Assembly: GCA_002011475.1 (NCBI GenBank)
Contig: MTNP01000049.1
Location: 1-64,000 of the forward strand
Direction of reading: 5' to 3'
Source: Dehalococcoides sp. JdFR-54
GTDB taxonomy: Bacteria > Chloroflexota > Dehalococcoidia > JdFR-54
DNA: 64,000 nucleotides
Part shown: positions 30,025-40,160 of the stretch, piece by piece
Layout of the letters: each line of letters opens with the position of its first letter
Position numbering within the stretch: the stretch's first letter is position 1
The notes under the pieces: generated by a model
Told to the model about the DNA's origin: nothing
Seen by the model: the letters and a program-made list of their open reading frames with translations, nothing else
The model's database searches: none
Position numbers and translations under genes: made by a program

Positions 30025-31375
30025 CCTCGCCCTCCACCAGCCGGCGGGCCCGCTCCAGGGCCCTCTCGACCTGGGGGTTTCGCGCCTGGACGGAAGCCTC
30101 AACGGTTATAGAGCGAACATCCTCCTCGAAATGGGGCGAAAACTCCTGATACTCCTTCAGTTCCAGCTCCTTGAAGGACTTGCCCTGCTCTATGGCATAA
30201 GCCACCAGCCTGGCCACTATGCCGTGGGCCTGGCGGAAGGGTATGCCCTTCTTCACCAGGTAATCGGCCAGGTCTGTGGCCAGAATATAGCCCCCCTCGG
30301 CGGCGGCCCGGGCCCGCTGGGCGTTGACCCGGAGGGTGCGCACCAGGCCGGCGAAGACATCCAGGGTGGGCAGCAGGGTATCCACGGTATCGAACAGGCC
30401 CTCCTTGTCCTCCTGCATGTCCCGGTTATAGGCCAGGGGCAGCCCCTTCATAGCTGTGAGCAGCCCCAGGAGGTGCCCGTAGACCCGCCCCGTCTTGCCC
30501 CGGGCCAGCTCGGCCACATCCGGGTTCTTCTTCTGGGGCATGATGCTGGAGCTGGTGGCAAAGGCATCGTCCACCTCCACGAAGCTGAACTCCGCCGATG
30601 ACCAGAGCACTATCTCCTCAGCCAGGCGGGAGAGGTGCATCATGGTGATGCTGGCCGCTGCCTGGTATTCGATGATGAAGTCGCGGTCGGAGACGGCGTC
30701 CATGGGGTTCGGGGCGATGCGGCTGAAGCCCAGCTCTTTGGCCAAGAACTCCCTATCGATATTATAGGGCACCCCGGCCAGTGCCCCGCTGCCCAGGGGC
30801 AGCTCATCGGCACGCTCCAGGCAATCCTGGAAGCGTCGGATGTCCCGCTGGGCCATCTCGAAATAGGCCAAGAGGTGCTGGGCCAAGAGCACCGGCTGGG
30901 CCGGCTGGAGGTGGGTGTAGCCGGGGATGATGACCTCCTTATTTGCCTGGGCCAGGTCGAGGAGGGCTCGCTGGTAGTGCTTTAGCCTGCCGATGGTCTC
31001 CTCGATGACGTCCTTGAGGAAGAGGCGCATATCTGTGGCCACCTGGTCGTTGCGGGAGCGCGCGGTGTGCAGCTTTTGCCCTATGGGGCCGATCTTCTCC
31101 GTAAGGCGGGCCTCGATGTTCATATGGATATCTTCCAGCTCGGCCTTGAGCTCGAAGGTGCCATGCTCTATTTCGTCACGGATGGCGGTGAGGCCGGTGA
31201 CGATGAGCTCCGCCTCCTTCTCCGAGATGATTCCCTGCTTGCCCAGCATCTTGGCATGGGCGATGGAGCCCTGGATATCGTAGGGCCAGAGCCGCCAGTC
31301 GAAGCCTATGGAGGTGGTATAGGTCTTGGCCTCCTCATCGGCCTCGATGCCGAATCGTTTGCGTAATGGTTGCAT
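30017..31375 (-). CDS. argH: argininosuccinate lyase
   Basis: GSSIMPQKKNPD-type signature (TSSSIMPQKKNPDVAEL). Confidence 0.96.
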   Translation of the reverse strand: MQPLRKRFGIEADEEAKTYTTSIGFDWRLWPYDIQGSIAHAKMLGKQGIISEKEAELIVTGLTAIRDEIEHGTFELKAELEDIHMNIEARLTEKIGPIGQKLHTARSRNDQVATDMRLFLKDVIEETIGRLKHYQRALLDLAQANKEVIIPGYTHLQPAQPVLLAQHLLAYFEMAQRDIRRFQDCLERADELPLGSGALAGVPYNIDREFLAKELGFSRIAPNPMDAVSDRDFIIEYQAAASITMMHLSRLAEEIVLWSSAEFSFVEVDDAFATSSSIMPQKKNPDVAELARGKTGRVYGHLLGLLTAMKGLPLAYNRDMQEDKEGLFDTVDTLLPTLDVFAGLVRTLRVNAQRARAAAEGGYILATDLADYLVKKGIPFRQAHGIVARLVAYAIEQGKSFKELELKEYQEFSPHFEEDVRSITVEASVQARNPQVERALERARRLVEGEGG

Positions 31376-31462
31376 TTAGTTTGACTCCGCCATCGCGCCT
31401 GACAAATTACAAAGGTACACGATACAAATCCGCCTGGCTTATCGGTCCCCCCAAAGTTGAAA

Positions 31463-32713
31463 TCAGGTCTTGGTTTCTTCCTCCCTCGGCCCGGTGATGC
31501 CCAAGGGGCCCTCGGGCTGGGTCAGGAGCTGGGCCTGGGCCTGCACCTTCACCGGCAGCCCCCAGATATGGATGAACCCCGGCGAGGCGCTCTGGTCAAA
31601 GACATCGCCCTTATCATAGGTGGCCAAGCTGAAGCTGTAAAGGGATTTGGGCGCCTTTCTGCCCACCACGGCACACTTCCCCTTGAACAGCTTCACCCTG
31701 ATGGTGCCCGTGACATGACGCTGGCTGCTGTGCACATAGGCGGCCAAGTCCTGGTGCAGCGCACTATACCACAAGCCGTTGTAAATCAGGTCGGCATACT
31801 CCTGGGCCACCCGCTCCTTGAAGCGGAGCTGTGACTTGGATAGGGTCATCCCCTCCAGTTGCTTATGGGCCTCCAGCAACACCACCGCCGCCGGCGCCTC
31901 ATAGACCTCCCGGGACTTAATGCCCACCAGCCGATCCTCAATGTGGTCGATGCGACCGACGCCATGTTCCCCGGCCAAAGTGTTTAGTCGCTGGATGAGC
32001 GTCACACCATCCAGCTCCTCGCCATCAAGGGATACCGGAATCCCCCGCTCAAAGCCTATCTCCACATAAACGGGCTCATCCGGGGCATCATAGGCTGGCC
32101 TGGTCCAGGTGAAGACCTCCTCGGGCGGCTCGGCCCAGGGGTCTTCCAGCACCCCACATTCGATGCTGCGCCCCCAGAGGCACTCATCTATGGAGTAGGG
32201 GCTGGAGACGGTGACCGGGATGGGGATGTCGTGTTCCTGGGCATAGGCGATGGTCTGCTCCCGGGTCATGCCCCACTCCCGGGCCGGGGCCACGATCTTG
32301 AGCTGGGGGGCCAAGGTCATCACCCCCACATCGAACCTGACCTGATCGTTGCCCTTGCCCGTAGAGCCATGGGCCACCGCCACCGCCCCCTCCTCTTGGG
32401 CCAGGTCCACCATCAGCTTCACAATCAGGGGGCGGCTGAGGGCAGTGGCCAAGGGATACTGCTCCTCGTAAAGGGCATTGGCCTGGAGGGCCGGGAAGAT
32501 GAAGTACTTGACGAAGAGCTCCCTGGCATCCACCACCACCGCCTTTATGGCCCCCACCCGAAGCGCCTTCTCCCGGATAGCCTCGTAGTCCCTCCCTTGG
32601 CCCACATCAGCGGTGAGGGTGACGACATCGTAACCGTATTTTTCTTTGATCCACCTTATGGCCACGGAGGTGTCCAGTCCCCCGCTATAGGCCAATACTA
32701 GTTTCTCAGCCAT
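31463..32713 (-). CDS. argG: argininosuccinate synthase
   Basis: LAYSGGLDTSVAIRW; AHGSTGKGNDQVRF. Confidence 0.97.
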   Translation of the reverse strand: MAEKLVLAYSGGLDTSVAIRWIKEKYGYDVVTLTADVGQGRDYEAIREKALRVGAIKAVVVDARELFVKYFIFPALQANALYEEQYPLATALSRPLIVKLMVDLAQEEGAVAVAHGSTGKGNDQVRFDVGVMTLAPQLKIVAPAREWGMTREQTIAYAQEHDIPIPVTVSSPYSIDECLWGRSIECGVLEDPWAEPPEEVFTWTRPAYDAPDEPVYVEIGFERGIPVSLDGEELDGVTLIQRLNTLAGEHGVGRIDHIEDRLVGIKSREVYEAPAAVVLLEAHKQLEGMTLSKSQLRFKERVAQEYADLIYNGLWYSALHQDLAAYVHSSQRHVTGTIRVKLFKGKCAVVGRKAPKSLYSFSLATYDKGDVFDQSASPGFIHIWGLPVKVQAQAQLLTQPEGPLGITGPREEETKT

Positions 32714-32791
32714 TTGTAGCCTCCCTTCACGAAATCATCCCCTAAGAAATCGACTATCTGGCGCACCACCTGGTGCCCCTGATGTCATCCA

Positions 32792-33973
32792 TTATAGCGA
32801 GGCCAACGCCTCGTCCACGATCGATACCGCCCGCTCCACCTCGTCTGGGCCTATGATGAGGGGCGGCATGAAGCGGAGGGCGTTGGGCTTCACCCGGTTC
32901 AACAATAGCCCCCGCTCCAGGCAAGCGGCGAGGACCTCGTCAGCGATGTCACTTTCGAATTGCATGGCCAGGAGCAACCCCACGCCCCTCACCGCGGCGA
33001 TGGATGGATATTTCTGGCGCAGACCCTCAAGCCCATCCTTGAGGCGACCTCCCACCTGCTGCACCTTCTCATAGAGCTTATTATCGATGATGAACCTGGT
33101 CACCGCGTAGGCAGCGGCACAGACCAGGGGATTGCCCCCAAAGGTGGAGCCATGTTCCCCAGGGGCAAAGAGGCAAGCCTTTTCCTTGGCCAGGAAGGCG
33201 CCGATGGGAACACCACCCCCCAGCCCCTTGGCCAGGGTCATGATGTCGGGCTCCACGCCATACAGCTCATAGCCAAAAAGCCTGCCCAGCCTGCCCAGCC
33301 CGGTCTGGATCTCGTCCAAGACGAGGAGCAAGCCCTTCTCATCACACCAGGCCCTCACCTGCTTCAAATAGTCCTTGTCGGGGATGATGACCCCGCCCTC
33401 GCCCTGCACCACCTCCAGCATCACGGCACAGGTGTCGCGGGTAGTCGCCTCCTTGATGGCCTCCAAGCTGTTGTAGTCCACATTGATGAAGCCGCCAGGG
33501 AGGGGGGTGTAGGGCTCCTGGAACTTAGTCTGCCCGGTGGCCGCCGTCATGGCCAGGGTGCGGCCGTGGAAGGAGTTGAAGGTGGTGATGACCTCGTAGG
33601 CGCCGTCCAGCTTGAGCTTGCCGTAGCGACGGGCCAGCTTCACCGCCCCCTCATTGGCCTCGGCCCCGCTGTTGCAGAAGAAGACCCGGTCCAGACAGCT
33701 ATTCTCCACCAGCAGCTCGGCAAGCTTGACCTGGGGGATGGTATAGAACTGATTGGAGACCTGGATCAAGGTCTTGGCCTGCTCGGCCAGGGCCTCGGCC
33801 TGGACGGGATGGCAGTGCCCCAGGCTGTTTACCGCCCAGCCCCCCACAAAATCCAGGTATTCTCGCCCCTTATCATCCCAGACCCTGGCCCCCTGGCCCC
33901 GGACCAGGGTGAGAGGGGTACGCTTCACCGTTTGCATATAGTACTTCTGTTCCAGCGCCTGCCAGTTGCTCAT
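32792..33973 (-). CDS. argD: acetylornithine aminotransferase
   Basis: Class III aminotransferase; LLVLDEIQTGLGRLG, TLAKGLGGGVPIGA. Confidence 0.94.
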   Translation of the reverse strand: MSNWQALEQKYYMQTVKRTPLTLVRGQGARVWDDKGREYLDFVGGWAVNSLGHCHPVQAEALAEQAKTLIQVSNQFYTIPQVKLAELLVENSCLDRVFFCNSGAEANEGAVKLARRYGKLKLDGAYEVITTFNSFHGRTLAMTAATGQTKFQEPYTPLPGGFINVDYNSLEAIKEATTRDTCAVMLEVVQGEGGVIIPDKDYLKQVRAWCDEKGLLLVLDEIQTGLGRLGRLFGYELYGVEPDIMTLAKGLGGGVPIGAFLAKEKACLFAPGEHGSTFGGNPLVCAAAYAVTRFIIDNKLYEKVQQVGGRLKDGLEGLRQKYPSIAAVRGVGLLLAMQFESDIADEVLAACLERGLLLNRVKPNALRFMPPLIIGPDEVERAVSIVDEALASL

Positions 33974-34755
33974 CGGTCTCCCCTGATAGTGGTGCCCGCC
34001 ATCTCCCCTTCCAGCTCCTGAAGCAGGGCTCGAGGCACCCGGCCATCGATGATGCAGGCCACCTCCACCCTCTCCACGGCCCTCAAGCTGGCCTCCAGCT
34101 TGGGGATCATCCCCGCCACTGCCGTACCGGAGTCTATCAAGTCTCTGGCCTGACCTGGGCTCAGATGGGGGATAAGCCCCCCTTGACTATCGAGCACCCC
34201 GGCCACGTCGGTGAGGAAGATGAGCCTCTCCGCCCCCAGGGCCCGGGCCACCTCCCCGGCCACTATATCGCTATTTATATTGAGGAGCGGGGCTTCTGGG
34301 CCTCTCCTACCCCCATATTGCAGGCCCACGGGGGCCAAAAAGGGGATATAGCCCGCCTCGAGCAATATCTCAAGCGGAGCGGTGTTGATGCCCACCACCT
34401 CCCCCACCCGGCCCAGCTCCGGGTTCTTGACCCGGGCCTCGATGATGCCACAGTCCGCCCCGGAGAGGCCCATGGCCCTGCCCCCCAGGCCGTTGACCCG
34501 AGCCACCAGTTCTTTATTTACCAGGCCGGCCAGCACCGCCACCACTACCTCTAAGCTCTGGGCATCGGTCACCCGCTCCCCGCGCACGAAGCTGGCCGCT
34601 ATCCTCAGCTTCGACTGCCAGTGGCTGATGAGCCTGCCACCCCCGTGCACCACCACCAGGGGCACCCCCCGGTGTTGTAAGGTGACCAGGTCTTCCAGGG
34701 TGGTGTCCTCTCGGCCCAGGGTGCTGCCCCCGATCTTAACTACTATTGGCTTCAT
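33970..34755 (-). CDS. argB: acetylglutamate kinase
   Basis: VVKIGGSTL, VVHGGGRLI, NINSDIVAGEVARALGAERLIFLTDVAGVLD. Confidence 0.94.
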   Translation of the reverse strand: MKPIVVKIGGSTLGREDTTLEDLVTLQHRGVPLVVVHGGGRLISHWQSKLRIAASFVRGERVTDAQSLEVVVAVLAGLVNKELVARVNGLGGRAMGLSGADCGIIEARVKNPELGRVGEVVGINTAPLEILLEAGYIPFLAPVGLQYGGRRGPEAPLLNINSDIVAGEVARALGAERLIFLTDVAGVLDSQGGLIPHLSPGQARDLIDSGTAVAGMIPKLEASLRAVERVEVACIIDGRVPRALLQELEGEMAGTTIRGDR

Positions 34756-35251
34756 CCCTCACCTGCTGTAATACGGAGCACATCTCTTCCTCGCCCGCCT
34801 CGGCCGCCGTGCCTATAAGCTCTTGCAGCACCTCACTAAACTCTTTGTATGATTGTTCCTGTCTAACCCAATTCTTCAGCTCCAGAGCCGCTCGCAGGTC
34901 CTGCTCAATGCACTTAATATCGAATGGGCTAAGCTTTGCCGTGGTGGGTTTCTGGGCAGTCGGCCGTAGCTTGTCTATGTAGTTATTCATGACCGCGATC
35001 TTCTCGCGAAACTCCAGGTTGGCCATGGCTCTCATCCGTTCATCAGACTTGGCGCCTTGGGCCACAGCAATCAAACCGAGTCCGACGGAGATGCAGCTCA
35101 ACCCGAAGACCATGAGCGGCCATCCAGGCTTATCTTGCCCATACAGGATGGCACCTATCACCATAACAACAAAGCCGAGAAGGGCTAGCAATTCACCCGG
35201 CAATAAGAGTCGAGTCTGATACTGACCTCGCAGGTTTAATTTTGCCCTCAT
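34736..35251 (-). CDS. hypothetical membrane protein
   Basis: Two hydrophobic segments near N-terminus; overlaps the argB start. Confidence 0.6.
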   Translation of the reverse strand: MRAKLNLRGQYQTRLLLPGELLALLGFVVMVIGAILYGQDKPGWPLMVFGLSCISVGLGLIAVAQGAKSDERMRAMANLEFREKIAVMNNYIDKLRPTAQKPTTAKLSPFDIKCIEQDLRAALELKNWVRQEQSYKEFSEVLQELIGTAAEAGEEEMCSVLQQVRDEANSS

Positions 35252-35257
35252 CTTCCC

Positions 35258-36469
35258 TCAAGTCGTGTATGCGCTATTTATGACCACATACTCCTCCGAG
35301 AGGTCACAGCCCCAGGCGGTGGCCTCGCCCTGGCCCAGGTTCAGGTTAACCCTGATCGATACCTCGTCCCGGCCCAGAACCGCCCGGGCTGCCTCCCCAT
35401 CAAAGTTCCGGGGCGTCCCCGTCGCCATCACCTGCACCTCCCCCAGCCACACGTCCACCTTGGATTCCACCACCTCCACCCCGCTATAGCCCACGGCGTT
35501 GATGATCCGGCCCCAGTTGGGGTCGCAGCCGTGCACCGCTGCCTTCACCAGGGGCGAGCGGGCGATGGCCCGGGCCGCGGTTCGGGCCTGGGTCAAGGTG
35601 AAGGCCCCCTCTACCCTCACCTCCAGAAGCCGTGTGGCCCCCTCGCCATCCCGGGCGATGGACTTAGCCAGGTATAGGCACACCTCCGTGAGCGCCGACT
35701 GAAAGGCCTGGGCAGCCGGCGTGTTCGACACTATGATGTCGTTCCCCGCCAGGCCGTTGGCCAGGATGAGCACCATATCGTTGGGGCTGGTATCCCCATC
35801 CACCGTTATCATATTGAAGGAGACATCTACCGCCTGGCGCAGCGCCTGACGCAGGCACTCGGCGTCCACCAAGGCATCGGTGGTCAAGAAACAGAGCATG
35901 GTGGCCAGGTTGGGGTGGATCATCCCCGCCCCCTTGGCGATACCGCCCAGGGTGAGCTGGCTCTGCCCGCTCCACCAGCTCACCGCCATCTCCTTGGCAA
36001 AGGTGTCAGTAGTGGTGATGGCCCGGGCCAGTTCATGGCCCCCCTCCCTGGAGAGCTTGATTTTGCCGAGGCCGCTGCGCACCTTGTCCAGGGGCAGGGG
36101 CACGCCGGTGACGCCAGTGCTGGCCACCAGCACGCTTTCCGGGGCCAGATTCAGGTTATGGGCGGCCAGGGCCGCCATTGCCTCGGCATCGCCCATCCCT
36201 CGCTCCCCGACAAAGGCATTGGCATAGCCGGCGTTAACCACAAGGGCCTGGGGCCTTCCCTGGCTGAGGCGACGCTGGCTGAGCACAACCGGCGCCGCCT
36301 TGATGCGATTGGTGGTGAAAACGCCGCTGCCAGTGCAGGGCACCTCCGACCTGAGGATGCCCAGGTCAGGCTGCCCCGTCTCCCTCGTCTTTAGCCCGGC
36401 ATGAACAGCGCCGGCCTCGAAGCCTCGGGGGGAGGTTATAGTGCCGTTATCCACAATCCTGAGTTCCAT
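35258..36469 (-). CDS. argJ: bifunctional glutamate N-acetyltransferase / ornithine acetyltransferase
   Basis: KGAGMIHPNLATMLCFLTTDA autoprocessing site; GDTSPNDMV. Confidence 0.95.
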   Translation of the reverse strand: MELRIVDNGTITSPRGFEAGAVHAGLKTRETGQPDLGILRSEVPCTGSGVFTTNRIKAAPVVLSQRRLSQGRPQALVVNAGYANAFVGERGMGDAEAMAALAAHNLNLAPESVLVASTGVTGVPLPLDKVRSGLGKIKLSREGGHELARAITTTDTFAKEMAVSWWSGQSQLTLGGIAKGAGMIHPNLATMLCFLTTDALVDAECLRQALRQAVDVSFNMITVDGDTSPNDMVLILANGLAGNDIIVSNTPAAQAFQSALTEVCLYLAKSIARDGEGATRLLEVRVEGAFTLTQARTAARAIARSPLVKAAVHGCDPNWGRIINAVGYSGVEVVESKVDVWLGEVQVMATGTPRNFDGEAARAVLGRDEVSIRVNLNLGQGEATAWGCDLSEEYVVINSAYTT

Positions 36470-36510
36470 GATGAGACGCAGGTTAATATAGCACAACAAA
36501 AGTATTGAGT

Positions 36511-36756
36511 CTACCTGCGCAGAATCTTGCCTACCCAGCTGCCGGCGATGGCTGCCGCCACACCCGTGAGCACCATTGCCGGTCTATAGAGGTCTTCACC
36601 GAGGACATCGGCCAGAAACCACCCCACAGCCCCACCAATAGCTGCCACCACCAAAGTTCTCATTATAAAACCGAACATCTCAGGCCCCTCTGCCTTGAGC
36701 ACAAGTATAGGCCGCCGACTCTCGAGGTCAAGACCTGAGGAAGGTCCCAGCTTCAC
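36511..36756 (-). CDS. small membrane protein
   Basis: Hydrophobic MRTLVVAAIGGAVGWFLADVLG...; exact start uncertain. Confidence 0.45.
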   Translation of the reverse strand: MKLGPSSGLDLESRRPILVLKAEGPEMFGFIMRTLVVAAIGGAVGWFLADVLGEDLYRPAMVLTGVAAAIAGSWVGKILRR

Positions 36757-36830
36757 AGGGAGCTTTATATCCAGCCATCACGGTGGAAAGCTGGGACTTA
36801 CTATCTCCGTACCCTGGGGTGGATTATAGT

Positions 36831-36890
36831 CAGATTTAGGGAAAGGCAAAACCGCTCCCCGACGTGGGGAAAATCCGAACTTGTGTTGAC
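36831..36890. repeat. Island intergenic repeat, copy A
   Basis: CAGATTTAGGGAAAGGCAAAACCGCTCCCCGACGTGGGGAAAATCCGAACTT; shares CAGATTTAG-GAAGGCAAAACCGCTC with copy B and GGGGAAAATCCGAACTT with copy E. Confidence 0.7.
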
Positions 36891-36960
36891 TTTTAGTTTG
36901 TCGCTGGCCTCTGCAGACCAATCTCGATACTCTTCCCATTTTTTAAAAAATAGGACTTAC

Positions 36961-37329
36961 CTAGGGGCGTTTCCGACGCCCCCTCAGGCGCTTCTTCTTT
37001 GGTAGCAACTCCGGAAACCTTTCCGGGTGCCTAAGGAGAGTATCAAAGAGGATTTCATCCTGATATTCGCGAGAGCCGAGGCTACCTTTGGACCGATTGC
37101 ATGGGACACATGATGGGACCAAATTGCGTAAGTACTCAGTGCCACCCCTTGATCGTGGCTTGCTGTGGTCAACCTCCCAAGCACCTCTTGCGCCTACAAC
37201 CCCATAATTACTCCAGGCAAGCCTCTTGCGGCAGTAATAGCAATGCCCTCCCGTCTTGTCGAAAATGAACCTTAGTTCACCGCCACTGTACGGCATTTGG
37301 TGTCTCCAGGCCGAAGGTCGATTTAACAA
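36961..37329 (-). CDS. HNH endonuclease
   Basis: CYYCRKRL...WEVDHSKPRSRGGTEYLRNLVPSCVPCNRSKG. Confidence 0.85.
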   Translation of the reverse strand: MLNRPSAWRHQMPYSGGELRFIFDKTGGHCYYCRKRLAWSNYGVVGARGAWEVDHSKPRSRGGTEYLRNLVPSCVPCNRSKGSLGSREYQDEILFDTLLRHPERFPELLPKKKRLRGRRKRP

Positions 37330-37392
37330 TCAAGCCCTACCCTTATATGCTCATTAGGCAGCGTTTATTTATGCCCAAATGTTTCAACAAAT

Positions 37393-37487
37393 CTGAGTTC
37401 GGGCAATCTTGTATCTGCTCAGATTTAGAGAAGGCAAAACCGCTCACCATTTAGGATAAAAGGTAAAACTTTTGAGAAGAGCTTTGC
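37393..37487. repeat. Island intergenic repeat, copy B
   Basis: GAGTTCGGGCAATCTTGTATCTGCTCAGATTTAGAGAAGGCAAAACCGCTCACCATTTAGGATAAAAGGTAAAACTTTTGAGAAGAGCTTTG; abuts the stop codon of the 37497 gene. Confidence 0.8.
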
Positions 37488-37496
37488 CTTGACCTA

Positions 37497-38993
37497 CTAG
37501 TTACTTTTCGGCCTCATGGTTTTAGTAATAAGTTCACTAAGGTCATATATTCGGAAGTGCGGTTGATATCTGAGAATAGGTGGTGGTTCCTGATATAGGC
37601 CCTTAGACCAGATCAACTCTAGCAACTGATCCGCCTTGCCCGCCAGCCCTTTACCTTGAACTTCTCGCTCCAAAAGTCTGGTGAGCCACTTTAACTTCCA
37701 GTCTTCAGGCGTCCATAAGGAGCCAATAGCAGGGATAACCCGCACAAATGCGCGAATTGCTTGCTTCACAGAGGAAAACCTTTCCGAATGAAGCGCAACT
37801 ATCCGTTCCCTGAGCTGTAGGAAGCTGTCAGCTGTAGTCATAGCGCGTTCCTTATCCCTTATTGCCAAAGCTGCTTCATGGTTGTGACTAGTAAGGCTAA
37901 CCTGATCATACCTAAGAAGGATATCGGGCTCCCTCAGAGCAATCTCCAAAGTTCTTTTAGTCTCTTCCGAAGTCCACGAAACTATATAAGGGAACTGGGG
38001 TGGCAACTCGGGGGGAGCTGGCACAAAGCGCGCATATGCAAGATACGCGAGTATTAGGGCTAAGGTGACTGCAGAAGGGAGGTGGCGAAGAGCCTTTTCA
38101 ACTGGCCAGCTAGTAACTGTCTCGATATAAGGTATCCCAACAGCCCACAGTTGCCGGCTATCAAAAGGGTCGTGCACTGCCGTTGTTGTCTTATGCGAGT
38201 AAAGTATAGGACTAATATGCAGAGTCTGAATAATGGATGCGACATCACAAGCAAACATTACGTTTTTTTCATCAAGCACAATTCGCTTGATGTCATTTGC
38301 GTGCTCTTCCAGAGCCAGGATCTCTAACCAAGCCATCCTTTCACCAAGGTACTCTGACGGCTTTCTCTCCGGTAAATCTCCCCTTTTGTAAGTGCCCACT
38401 TTATCTATTCCTTGATTTGCCCAAAAATTTATTTGTCGCTTCTTGAAGGTGGTCCAATCTATGCCGAACTTCTGATACGTGAGGCAGTCCTCCATTCTGT
38501 TTGCAAACACTAAGAGGTCATCTTTACCAGCGTTGTGGAGGCGTTGAAACAGAGGCTTATACAGCTCTAGTAGCTCAGCTTTTTTCAGGTATTCTTCAGG
38601 CTCAAGGATCATGGGTACCAGAGGCGGCATCTTTTCAGGGTGAGGAGCCTCGACACAGTAGTCTGCTACAACGTCCATAGGAGCTCCATAATAGCTCGAC
38701 ACCTGCTCCGGCTTTGTAAAGTCAATGGGAAGGACTATAAAAGTCGACAACCCCCGATTTGGATACTGCTGGATGACCCTAAGGTCCTGCATCCGGTGTT
38801 GCTGACCCAGATGCGGAGTAGCCAGCAACTTGGCATGCTCCGGGTAGACTTGGACAAACGGATTCTTATCCTGGCTACCCAACTCCTCCAGCTTTATCTC
38901 CAGCTTTCCCTGACGAAACTTCTCCTTCCACGCGTCTTCAGCCTCAATGCGCGTCTTGATAAACTTAACTGGGTCGAAAACTGCTCTAGCCAT
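37497..38993 (-). CDS. hypothetical protein of unknown function (498 aa)
   Basis: Long intact ORF between island repeats; no family recognised. Confidence 0.75.
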   Translation of the reverse strand: MARAVFDPVKFIKTRIEAEDAWKEKFRQGKLEIKLEELGSQDKNPFVQVYPEHAKLLATPHLGQQHRMQDLRVIQQYPNRGLSTFIVLPIDFTKPEQVSSYYGAPMDVVADYCVEAPHPEKMPPLVPMILEPEEYLKKAELLELYKPLFQRLHNAGKDDLLVFANRMEDCLTYQKFGIDWTTFKKRQINFWANQGIDKVGTYKRGDLPERKPSEYLGERMAWLEILALEEHANDIKRIVLDEKNVMFACDVASIIQTLHISPILYSHKTTTAVHDPFDSRQLWAVGIPYIETVTSWPVEKALRHLPSAVTLALILAYLAYARFVPAPPELPPQFPYIVSWTSEETKRTLEIALREPDILLRYDQVSLTSHNHEAALAIRDKERAMTTADSFLQLRERIVALHSERFSSVKQAIRAFVRVIPAIGSLWTPEDWKLKWLTRLLEREVQGKGLAGKADQLLELIWSKGLYQEPPPILRYQPHFRIYDLSELITKTMRPKSN

Positions 38994-39015
38994 TTGTCCC
39001 CCCCTTTCTGCATCC

Positions 39016-39633
39016 TTAAACGGGCCGAGGTGAAAATGGTCCGTTAATCAACCTATCCACTACGAAAGCTTCGGCATAAGCCGTGGTGACAGTAGCTCCC
39101 CTGGCTATCGCCAATGCCTTAACGGTCCGTTTTTCAAGGTATTGCCGTATCTCTACCACCTTAGCATGTTCTCGTAACGCTTCAATTTTAGCTTCTAGGT
39201 CTGTGTCACCCACCGGCACATAAAGCTGTGGCTCAAATCCACGGGTATATGGTCCCTCAAAGAAAAGAAGCATTGGCAATCGCCTTGAGGCTGACAAGGT
39301 AGCAAGGTGAGCTATCTGATGGTCTCGATGGTGCTCGTGAGATGAGTGGCAGATCACCAAATCAGGCTTTAGCTCTGCAATCTTCTGTCGAATGGCCTGC
39401 TCTGCTTCTGTATCAGTGAAAGCAGCATCCTCTAAGCGCCCGAAATGGGGCGTATAGCCCAAAATTTCAGCAGCCTGGACAGTAGCTTGTTCTCTCTCCT
39501 CGCAGCGCCCCCGCCAGCCACCCGAAGTGAGAACCAGACCATGAATTTGGTGCACCTCGCGGAACTTGTGGATTGTCGCTCCGAGACCAAGCTCTATATC
39601 ATCGGGGTGAGCGCCAACAACAAGAATAACCAT
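39016..39633 (-). CDS. PIG-L family deacetylase
   Basis: VGAHPDDIELGLGATI; CHSSHEHHRDHQIAHLAT. Confidence 0.92.
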   Translation of the reverse strand: MVILVVGAHPDDIELGLGATIHKFREVHQIHGLVLTSGGWRGRCEEREQATVQAAEILGYTPHFGRLEDAAFTDTEAEQAIRQKIAELKPDLVICHSSHEHHRDHQIAHLATLSASRRLPMLLFFEGPYTRGFEPQLYVPVGDTDLEAKIEALREHAKVVEIRQYLEKRTVKALAIARGATVTTAYAEAFVVDRLINGPFSPRPV

Positions 39634-39730
39634 GCCTCATTCTCCAGAGGGTTCGTTACTAATGCATATTATACACCGCCTTTGAAGACGTATCCTTTAC
39701 CTTTTTGAAAAAAAATTACTCCTAGCCCGA

Positions 39731-39794
39731 ATTTTACCTTTTATCCAGAAATCGGGCTAAACCATGAAGCTGGCTCACCATTTAGGATAAAAGG
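39731..39794. repeat. Island repeat, copy C (left part, interrupted by the IS), with an inverted copy of the core
   Basis: ATTTTACCTTTTATCC (inverted core) ... GCTCACCATTTAGGATAAAAGG, then the IS3 end. Confidence 0.8.
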
Positions 39795-39875
39795 TGAGGT
39801 GGTCCCCAAAATTCGGACAGGTTGTTAAGAGCGGGTCCCGCCCCTAAGATGATAAAGATCAAGGAGGAGCAGGAC

Positions 39876-40160
39876 ATGAAAGAGAACCGCAGGAAGCACA
39901 GCCCGTCGTTCAAGGCCAGAGTGGCCTTGGAAGCATTGAAAGGCGAGCAGACAACGGCTGAACTGGCCAGCAGGTATCAAGTGCACCCCAGCCAGATACG
40001 TATCTGGAAGAGAGCTCTCCTAGAAGGTGCCGCTGGCATCTTTGGGGGTGAGCAGGACCAGAAGAGGAGGGACAATGAGGCCCTCGTTGCCCAGCTCTAC
40101 CAGCAGATAGGCCAGCTCAAGGTAGAGCGGGATTTCTTAGAGAGCAGGTTGGTTCGTTGA
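39876..40160 (+). CDS. IS3-family transposase OrfA
   Basis: MKENRRKHSPSFKARVALEALKGEQTTAELASRYQVHPSQIRIWKR. Confidence 0.9.
   Translation: MKENRRKHSPSFKARVALEALKGEQTTAELASRYQVHPSQIRIWKRALLEGAAGIFGGEQDQKRRDNEALVAQLYQQIGQLKVERDFLESRLVR

Noticed and set aside
32960-34021. 353-aa plus-strand ORF antisense to argD
   Set aside because: Shadow ORF of a clear class III aminotransferase.
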